From Micromonospora phaseoli (GTDB lineage Bacteria > Actinomycetota > Actinomycetes > Mycobacteriales > Micromonosporaceae), in assembly GCF_900109115.1 (NCBI RefSeq), contig NZ_FNYV01000003.1, forward strand, positions 636,633-700,632: a DNA stretch of 64,000 bases, in the 5' to 3' direction. Both the position numbers and the translations under genes were made by a program. Position 1 is the stretch's first letter. The number at the start of each line of letters is the position of its first letter. Shown here piece by piece: positions 58,784 to 64,000 of this stretch. The notes beneath the pieces are model-generated. The model made no database searches, was not told where the DNA came from, and worked only from the letters and a program-made list of their open reading frames with translations.

Positions 58784-59935
58784 ATGTGGGTACATGGCCA
58801 GGGCCTGCCTCTCAAGATCTCCAACGACCGGTTGCGAGATGCGCAGCAAGCGCTGGACAGGGATTTCCGTGCCGCGATAGCTCACAATCGCGCGGATCGC
58901 CGTGCCGGTCGCGTCCCGGCCAGCGACATCAGGGCACCGATCACCGAGGATGCCATCAGGAATATTCGTCGCAGCACGGTCGACCTGGTCAACGATGGCT
59001 TGAGGGCAGACCGCTTCGGGCGGTTGCGCGTCGCCTGGTACTCGCTTCGGCGCCTGTTTCGCCGAGCGAGGGGCGACGGATCGAGGAGCGACGGGTCGGG
59101 GTCTGGACTCGGCGAATCGGCCCCCGAGCCCCAGCACCCCAGCGCCCGGCAACCCGAACCTGAGGCACAACCCACCAGGCAACCCGAGCCTGAGGCACCC
59201 TCCACCTGGCAACCCGAACCACGAACATCGATGGCCAGGGAAGCCGAGCCCCGGCCACCCATCACGCAGGAGCAGGTCGAAACGTGGGTGCAGATGCTCC
59301 GCGGCCAGACCCTGAGCAAGGCCGACCGGCGCTCCTGCGAGAGGGCCATCGCGATAGCGTTCTTCGTATTGCAGGATCCAGACCTGCAACGGCTCTACCA
59401 AGAGCCTCGGGAGATGCAGGATGCAGCGAGAATCGTCGCAACTGCTGACCGCATCGCCGAGCGATACCACAACGAGGCGGAGCGCCAGTACGGTTCGCCG
59501 AACTGGCGCCTTCACCCCCAGGGGGAAGTGGACGACAGGCTTCCCGGCGACCAGTCGAGAACATCTCAGCTGCCTCCGCCCCCGCCGCCGCCGGAGCGCA
59601 GCTTCGTGCATACCACTCACCCCCCCTCGCCGAACCGGCACCACCCGTCGCCGGAGACGCCTTTCGCGACATCGGCGCCTCCCGTGACACCGGCGACGCC
59701 GGAGCCAGCCGAGCGCGAATACTCGGCGGAGGAGTTAGATCGAATGCTTCCCCGGCAGCGCGACTCGCTGGTGCGGCCGAACCCGGAACTGGACCGGGTC
59801 AGCGCCGCGAATTCGAGGGCGTTCAGGGCTGCCATGATGCGGTCGGTGAATATTCCTGGCCACGTCCCGGGGGCTCGAATGGACCCAGGGCTGACCGGTG
59901 GGCAAGCTCGCAGGAGCGGCAAACGCGCTAAGTGA
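58784..59935 (+). CDS. Unknown proline/glutamate-rich protein with imperfect repeats
   Basis: The protein has 383 residues and no family I recognise. The N-terminal helical part (about 10-95, RLRDAQQALDRDFRAAIAHNRADRR) is followed by Pro/Glu-rich imperfect repeats (RQPEPEAQPT, RQPEPEAPST, WQPEPRTS, about 120-150), a helical middle (TQEQVETWVQMLRGQTLSKADRRS, YHNEAERQYG), a proline tract (QLPPPPPPPERS) and a basic C-terminus (GQARRSGKRAK). No signal peptide. AT-richer than its neighbours, which suggests acquisition. An ATG at 58784 was taken without a strong ribosome binding site. Confidence 0.6.
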   Translation: MWVHGQGLPLKISNDRLRDAQQALDRDFRAAIAHNRADRRAGRVPASDIRAPITEDAIRNIRRSTVDLVNDGLRADRFGRLRVAWYSLRRLFRRARGDGSRSDGSGSGLGESAPEPQHPSARQPEPEAQPTRQPEPEAPSTWQPEPRTSMAREAEPRPPITQEQVETWVQMLRGQTLSKADRRSCERAIAIAFFVLQDPDLQRLYQEPREMQDAARIVATADRIAERYHNEAERQYGSPNWRLHPQGEVDDRLPGDQSRTSQLPPPPPPPERSFVHTTHPPSPNRHHPSPETPFATSAPPVTPATPEPAEREYSAEELDRMLPRQRDSLVRPNPELDRVSAANSRAFRAAMMRSVNIPGHVPGARMDPGLTGGQARRSGKRAK

Positions 59936-59955
59936 AGACGTAGGCGAGGACTGAG

Positions 59956-60693
59956 TCAGTCGGCGAGGCGGATGCGGACCCGGCGGTTGGCCCGACCCTT
60001 GCTCTCCACCTTGACCACCCGCACCGCGCCGATCTGCGCGGTGGAGGCGACGTGCGTCCCACCGTCGGCCTGCACGTCCAGCCCGACGATGTCGACGATG
60101 CGGACCTCCGACTCGTCGGCCGGGATCAGGTTTGACTGGGTACGGATGATGTCCGGTAGCGCCAGCGCCTCCTCGCGCGGCAGCACCCGGGTGGCGACCG
60201 ACCGGTCGGCGACCACCTCGGCGTTGACCAGCTCCTCGATGCGGGCCTTGAAGTCGGCCGGCACCTCGGGCAGGTTGAAGTCCATTCTGGCCTCACCGGG
60301 CTCCATGTTGCCCCCGGTGACCAGCGCGCCGAAGTCGCGGAACACCACACCGCAGAGCACGTGCAACCCCGAGTGGGTACGCATCAACCGGCTGCGCCGC
60401 TCGTCCTCGACCGCGCCCACGACCGTGGTGCCCGGCGGCGGCAGCGGGTCGTCCTCGGCGGGGATCAGCCAGAGGTCGTCGCCCTTGCGGGTGCCGACGA
60501 TCCGGGTCTGCACCCCCTGCCAGAGCAGTACCCCGTGGTCCGGCGGCTGGCCGCCACCGCCCGGGTAGAACGCCGAACGATCCAGCACGATGCCCTGCTC
60601 GGCATCGGCGTGCAGGACCGTGCACTCCCACTCGCGCAGGGTCGGGTCGGCGAGGTCGAGTCGGTGCGTACGGCCGTGGTGTGTGACGCCCAT
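59956..60693 (-). CDS. Alanyl-tRNA editing protein (AlaX type)
   Basis: The protein has 245 residues. It has the AlaRS-type editing domain: SAFYPGGGGQPPDHG, RTHSGLHVLCGVVFRDF (zinc motif HxxxH), MEPGEARMDFNLPE and ADGGTHVASTAQIGAVRVVKVESKG, where Asp stands at the position that is often Cys in the second zinc motif. It hydrolyses mischarged Ser- or Gly-tRNA(Ala). ATG at 60693 precedes the conserved start MGVTHHGRTHRLDL; upstream sequence is not conserved. It is downstream of the hydrolase gene on the same strand. Confidence 0.92.
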   Translation of the reverse strand: MGVTHHGRTHRLDLADPTLREWECTVLHADAEQGIVLDRSAFYPGGGGQPPDHGVLLWQGVQTRIVGTRKGDDLWLIPAEDDPLPPPGTTVVGAVEDERRSRLMRTHSGLHVLCGVVFRDFGALVTGGNMEPGEARMDFNLPEVPADFKARIEELVNAEVVADRSVATRVLPREEALALPDIIRTQSNLIPADESEVRIVDIVGLDVQADGGTHVASTAQIGAVRVVKVESKGRANRRVRIRLAD

Positions 60694-60704
60694 GACAGGG
60701 CAGG

Positions 60705-61592
60705 CTACCCGTTGAGGAAGTCGGAGATCCGCCCGCGCAGGTCGGCGCGTTCGGTCCACAGCACACCAGGGCGGGCGTACCGGTGCAGGGTCGCCCGGGG
60801 CAGCGCGGCGGCGAGTTGCTCAGCCACCTGCACCGGGTGCAGGTCGTCCCCCTCGGCGGCGATGACCAACGCCGGCGCGGTCACCTTCGCGAGCGCGGCG
60901 GCGTCGGGCAGCGGCGCCTGGTCCGGCAGATCCGCCAGCCCGGCGGCGAGCCCGTCGCGCAGCAGGTGGTCCAGCCGCTGGCGGAGGTACGCCCAGCCGG
61001 CCGGGGTGTTGCATACGGCCGGCGGCATCTCGGTCGAGACGACCTCGGCCACCGCGGCGGCGTCCCCGCTCTCCACCGCGGCCAGCAGCTCACTCAGCCG
61101 GGCCCGGGCGACCGGCCCCCGCGGCCGGTCGAGAGCTGCGGGCAGGAAGAAGACGACCCGCTCGAAGCGCTCCGGGCTCTCCACCAGCAGGCGTCCCAGC
61201 GCACCCGCGCCGAGGCTGGCACCGAAGGCCCGGGTCGCGCCGCTGAGATCGGCGACCGCCCGCAGGTCGCGGGCGAGGTCCAGGTAACTCCACGGGCCGT
61301 CGGGCGCGTCGGAGCGGCCATGGCCCCGGAACTGGAAGAAGACCCTGCGGCCGGTGACACCGCTGCCGAAGGGCCGCGTGGTGGCGATGCCATTGCCCAG
61401 GCCGTGGGCGAACACGGTGACCGGGTCACCGGTGCCGGTGACCAGTTGCTCCAGGCGTACGCCGTGCGGGGTGGTGACCAGTTCGGTCTCCGGCTCGGGC
61501 AACGGCGGCCGGCCGGTACGCGGCCCACCCGGGCCGGGACCGCAGGTCCTCGGCCCGCCGTCCGGTGGTGGTGGCCAGCGGAAAGCTCTCAC
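60705..61592 (-). CDS. Alpha/beta hydrolase
   Basis: The protein has 295 residues. The oxyanion region is VTVFAHGLGNGIATTRPFG and VFFQFRGHGRSDAPDG. The nucleophile elbow appears as FGASLGAGALGRLL (G-A-S-L-G, serine nucleophile). The late aspartate and histidine lie in VIAAEGDDLHPVQVAEQL. GTG at 61592 overlaps the DUF2516 stop (GTGA), giving coupling, and is preferred over longer upstream starts. Substrate unknown. Confidence 0.85.
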   Translation of the reverse strand: MRAFRWPPPPDGGPRTCGPGPGGPRTGRPPLPEPETELVTTPHGVRLEQLVTGTGDPVTVFAHGLGNGIATTRPFGSGVTGRRVFFQFRGHGRSDAPDGPWSYLDLARDLRAVADLSGATRAFGASLGAGALGRLLVESPERFERVVFFLPAALDRPRGPVARARLSELLAAVESGDAAAVAEVVSTEMPPAVCNTPAGWAYLRQRLDHLLRDGLAAGLADLPDQAPLPDAAALAKVTAPALVIAAEGDDLHPVQVAEQLAAALPRATLHRYARPGVLWTERADLRGRISDFLNG

Positions 61593-61903
61593 CACGACCC
61601 TCTGTTGTCGCCCAGGTCGCGCAGGCCGACCCGGACGTCGAGCAGGTAGATGAGAGCCGCCGCGACCCCGATCAGCCCGAAGATGCTGAGCGTGGAGCGG
61701 GTGAGCAGGGTCAGTAGGAGGGTGACCGCAAGGATCGCGATCCAACCGCCCTTCGGCAGGGTGCCGATGGCAGGGAACGCGTCGGAGCGCTGCGTGATGG
61801 CGTGCACGAGGGCCACCCCCTGCACGATCAGCGCGAAGACGAAGAGGATCAGTTCGATCACGTAGCGGACGTCGAAGACGAAGATCGGCGCGGCGTTGGC
61901 CAT
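61589..61903 (-). CDS. DUF2516 family membrane protein (Rv0476-like)
   Basis: The protein has 104 residues. Three membrane helices are visible: YVIELILFVFALIVQGVALVHAI, WIAILAVTLLLTLLT and LSIFGLIGVAAALIYLLD, with the motif DVRYVIELILF and the DVRVGLRDL tail typical of DUF2516. In mycobacteria a similar small membrane protein (Rv0476) follows hbhA. The hairpin at 61918-61965 separates it from the HBHA-like gene. Confidence 0.9.
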   Translation of the reverse strand: MANAAPIFVFDVRYVIELILFVFALIVQGVALVHAITQRSDAFPAIGTLPKGGWIAILAVTLLLTLLTRSTLSIFGLIGVAAALIYLLDVRVGLRDLGDNRGSW

Positions 61904-61917
61904 GAGGGCAAGCTTAT

Positions 61918-61965
61918 GCCGGCGACCCCGGATCCGTGGCGACCGGACGGTCCGGGGGCGCCGGC
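61918..61965 (-). terminator. Hairpin between the HBHA-like and DUF2516 genes
   Basis: GCCGGCGACCCCGG (61918-61931) and CCGGGGGCGCCGGC (61952-61965) pair at 13 of 14 positions with a 20-base loop. It lies 8 bases after the HBHA-like stop and may reduce read-through into DUF2516. Confidence 0.6.
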
Positions 61966-61972
61966 AGTCGCG

Positions 61973-62776
61973 TCACTCGCCGGCCGGACGGCTCCGCTTG
62001 GTAGCCCGGGGCAGCTTCGCCGACGGGGTGGTGGTCTGCTTGGCGGCGGGCTGCCGGGTCGTCGCCTTGGACCGGGTGGTCTTCTTCGCGGCGGCCGGCT
62101 TGGCCTCCACGATCTCGGCGACCTCGGCGGGGCTCGGCACCTCGGCCGGCTTCGCCGGCTGGGTCTCCTTGACCGCCGTGGTGGTCGGTGCCGGCGTGGT
62201 GGCGGGCTCCACCGTGGCCTCGGTGGCCTCGATGTCGGCGTTCACGGTCTCGGCGGCTTCCAGGACGCCCGCGCCGACGACCCGCTCCCCGCGCGTGACC
62301 AGCGCGCCGTAGACGGCCAGCGCCCGCTCCTGTGCGGCGTGCGCACCGGCCACGACCACGGCGGCGTTGCGGGTGGCCAGTTCCCGCAGCCGGTCCAGGT
62401 CGGTCGCCTGGCGGAGCTTGTTGAGATCGGCGGCGTCGCGGAGCCTGTTGAGATCGGCGGCGTCGCGGAGCTTTGCCAGGTCGGCGTGCTCGCGCAGCCG
62501 GTTGAGGTCGGCGGCCGGGGTGGCCCGCTGCCGCAGCGACTCGGCGGTCTGGTTGGCGTTGCGCAGCGTGTCGTTGGCCTTCTGGCGCAGCTCGAACCCG
62601 GTGACGACGGCCTTGCCGCCGAGGTCGGTGACGACCCTGCCGCCGTCGGCGACGACCCGATCGCGCAGCTCACCAACCACGGTGGGCAGTTTGCGCAGCT
62701 GCTCCAGGGCCAGTTCACCGGCGCCGGCGGCGGCGTAGATCGGGGCAGGGATGCGATTGGTCTTCGGCTGGGTCAT
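61973..62776 (-). CDS. HBHA-like protein with undecapeptide coiled-coil repeats and Lys/Ala/Pro tail
   Basis: The protein has 267 residues. The N-terminus (NRIPAPIYAAAGAGELALEQLRKLPTVVGELRDR) matches the heparin-binding haemagglutinin family. Residues about 88-135 carry tandem ADLNRLRDA-type repeats (DLNRLREHA, DLAKLRDAA, DLNRLRDAA, DLNKLRQAT, DLDRLRELA) predicted to form a coiled coil. The C-terminus is rich in Lys/Ala/Pro/Thr (AAAKKTTRSKATTRQPAAKQ), as in mycobacterial HbhA, which binds sulfated sugars and organises membrane. It overlaps no gene but lies two bases from the XRE gene. Confidence 0.8.
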   Translation of the reverse strand: MTQPKTNRIPAPIYAAAGAGELALEQLRKLPTVVGELRDRVVADGGRVVTDLGGKAVVTGFELRQKANDTLRNANQTAESLRQRATPAADLNRLREHADLAKLRDAADLNRLRDAADLNKLRQATDLDRLRELATRNAAVVVAGAHAAQERALAVYGALVTRGERVVGAGVLEAAETVNADIEATEATVEPATTPAPTTTAVKETQPAKPAEVPSPAEVAEIVEAKPAAAKKTTRSKATTRQPAAKQTTTPSAKLPRATKRSRPAGE

Positions 62777-62778
62777 GA

Positions 62779-63402
62779 CTACTTCTCCTCTTCGGCCGCG
62801 GTCGCGGTCTTACGGACCACCTTGCGGGCGGCTTTCCTGGCTGGGGTACGGGTCGGCGGGGGCGCCGCACCCGCCTCGGTCACGGCGACCGACTCGATGA
62901 CGGCCTCCGTCGGAGTGCCCGCCGCAGTGGTGGGGCCCGTCGCGGCCAGATTGGCCAGGTCGGGCGCGGTGACGTCGTTCGTACCGGGCGTGTCGGTTGC
63001 GAGGTTCGTACCGCTGGTGGCCTCGTCCGCCACGTCGGGCGTCGAGGTCGCCTCCGCGAACCGGGCGTTCTCCCTGCGGAACGTCTCGTAGATCTGGGTG
63101 AGGGACTGTCGCTGGGCCATCGTCAGGTCGGGGTCGACCGCGATGGCCGCCAGCACGCCCTGGCCCTCCTTGTCGTCCAGCAGCCCGGCCCGCAGGTACA
63201 TCGCCGGGGTGGAGACCCGCAGGGCGCTGGCCAGCTGCTGAAGCACCTCGGCGCTCGGCCGGCGCAGGCCGCGCTCGATCTGACTGAGATAGGGGTTGCT
63301 GACCCCTGCCTGCTCAGCGAGCTGCCTCAGTGAAATCTTCGCATTCCGCCGCAGGTCACGAATGAACCCGCCGACGTCGGGAAGGTCCTTGGGAGTGGCC
63401 AT
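62779..63402 (-). CDS. XRE family regulator with long C-terminal tail (Rv0474-like)
   Basis: The protein has 207 residues. The HTH at about 10-65 reads IRDLRRNAKISLRQLAEQAGVSNPYLSQIERGLRRPSAEVLQQLASAL. A second segment (about 75-115, LDDKEGQGVLAAIAVDPDLTMAQRQSLTQIYETFRREN) is conserved in Rv0474-type regulators. The tail is low complexity and ends in TPARKAARKVVRKTATAAEEEK. It precedes the HBHA-like gene by two bases, matching Rv0474-hbhA order, so it likely controls that gene and itself. Confidence 0.88.
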   Translation of the reverse strand: MATPKDLPDVGGFIRDLRRNAKISLRQLAEQAGVSNPYLSQIERGLRRPSAEVLQQLASALRVSTPAMYLRAGLLDDKEGQGVLAAIAVDPDLTMAQRQSLTQIYETFRRENARFAEATSTPDVADEATSGTNLATDTPGTNDVTAPDLANLAATGPTTAAGTPTEAVIESVAVTEAGAAPPPTRTPARKAARKVVRKTATAAEEEK

Positions 63403-63434
63403 GAGTCAACGCTAGCCCGGGGCTGCTAGCAGCT

Positions 63435-63451
63435 GCAAGCAAAACGCTTGC
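63435..63451. promoter_or_regulatory. Inverted repeat upstream of the XRE gene
   Basis: GCAAGC (63435-63440) and GCTTGC (63446-63451) are inverted repeats with an AAAAC spacer, 33 bases upstream of the XRE start. A further GCAAGG follows at 63460. This AT-richer patch between divergent XRE and hydrolase genes is a plausible autoregulatory operator. Confidence 0.5.
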
Positions 63452-63514
63452 CAAAGTTAGCAAGGTCTCACCGACCGGTTGCGCGCCCCTCCCACCCGGC
63501 CGTAACGTCCTGCC

Positions 63515-64000
63515 GTGACCAAGATCGAAGTAAATGGCGCACTGCTGGCGTACGACGAGGTCGGCAGCGGATCCCCGGTCGTCCTGCTGCACGCCGGCAT
63601 CGCCGACCGCCGCATGTGGCGCGAACAGGTCGACGCCCTCGCCACCCGGCACCGCGTGATCAACCTCGACCTGCGCGGCTACGGTGAGTCCGAGCTGCCG
63701 CCCACCGCCTTCGCCCACCACGACGACGTCGCCGGCCTGCTCGACGCGCTCGACCTGGCCAGCGCGGCCCTGGTCGGGTGCTCCTTCGGCGGGGCAGTGG
63801 CGATCGACACAGCGCTCGCCCATCCGGATCGGGTGAGCGCGCTCGCCCTGCTCGGCGCCGCCGTCTCCGGCCACGACTGGTCGGAACAGACCAACGAGTT
63901 GTGGGAGGCCCTGGTCGGCGACGTCGACCCGGAGGACTTCGCCGCCACCGCCGCGGGCGAGGTGCGGTTCTGGGTGGTCGGCCCGGAACGCGACCCGGCG
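63515..64000 (+). CDS. Alpha/beta hydrolase, partial at window edge
   Basis: 162 codons are present before the window ends. GTG at 63515 opens TKIEVNGALLAYDEVGSGSPVVLLHAGIADRRMWREQVDAL. The oxyanion region is HAGIADRRMW, the strand LDLRGYGESELP follows, and the nucleophile elbow is VGCSFGGAVAIDTA (Gly-Cys-Ser-Phe-Gly). The acidic residue and histidine lie beyond the edge. It is divergent from the XRE/HBHA operon. Substrate unknown. Confidence 0.88.
   Translation, partial: MTKIEVNGALLAYDEVGSGSPVVLLHAGIADRRMWREQVDALATRHRVINLDLRGYGESELPPTAFAHHDDVAGLLDALDLASAALVGCSFGGAVAIDTALAHPDRVSALALLGAAVSGHDWSEQTNELWEALVGDVDPEDFAATAAGEVRFWVVGPERDPA

Overview
The window is chromosomal DNA of a high-GC actinomycete, most likely a Micromonosporaceae member (Micromonospora or close kin). 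The evidence is strong G/C third-position bias, frequent GTG/TTG starts, a mycothiol gene (mshA) beside a mycothiol-dependent isomerase-family gene, mycobacteria-like core genes, DUF397/XRE pairs, and short dispersed repeats built on a GGCCCCCTGTTAACGCC core. The genus is inference; I see no rRNA, tRNA, CRISPR array, transposase, integrase or origin.

Layout. (1) 1-14.9 kb is a conserved actinobacterial backbone: Ppx/GppA phosphatase (partial), a cysteine-rich protein, regX3-senX3 divergent from phoU across a cluster of GTTCACC boxes, gpm, two paralogous MFS transporters, a Rho_N/histone-like protein, a YbjN protein, mshA, an SDR, a methyltransferase, murB and an MDMPI-type enzyme. From memory, several of these lie in similar order around Rv0482-Rv0496 of M. 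tuberculosis. (2) 15.0-20.9 kb is a cello-oligosaccharide operon (binding protein, two permeases, GH1 beta-glucosidase, LacI regulator) behind two TGAGAGCGCTCTC operators. (3) 21-25.5 kb holds RidA, a secreted CBM-like protein with a NarL-type two-component pair, a degenerate receiver and an ECF sigma factor. (4) 25.7-36.5 kb is a tightly packed minus-strand operon for a type IV secretion/conjugation-like machine: DUF6668-like P-loop protein, two small pilin-like membrane proteins, a VirB8-like protein, a VirB6-like protein, SCO6880, a VirB4-like ATPase, a VirD4/TraG coupling protein, a membrane-anchored hydrolase with a dead transglycosylase-like domain fused to GH19, and DUF4913. No relaxase or integrase is visible. 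(5) 36.7-48.6 kb is an envelope/secreted region: two unknown proteins, an ECF sigma/anti-sigma pair, a double SLT-like plus ricin-lectin protein, a mycosin-like protein whose catalytic serine is arginine, a large unknown protein, a bitopic LysM-like protein, and a thaumatin-ricin fusion. (6) 48.8-60.7 kb carries a GNAT, an XRE/DUF397 module, a macro domain protein, EI24, an ABC exporter with a two-component system, a WYL regulator, an SDR, an unknown proline-rich protein and AlaX. (7) 60.7-64 kb returns to backbone: alpha/beta hydrolase, DUF2516, an HBHA-like protein and an XRE regulator (Rv0476-Rv0475-Rv0474-like order), then a partial hydrolase.

The most interesting content is regions 4 and 5. 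They lie between two backbone segments that are close neighbours in mycobacteria. They share a diverged transglycosylase-like domain (26-28 kb and 40-42 kb), and the pseudo-mycosin shares a secreted LysM-like module with the protein at 45.6-47.2 kb. Annotations rest on reading motifs; no database search was run.
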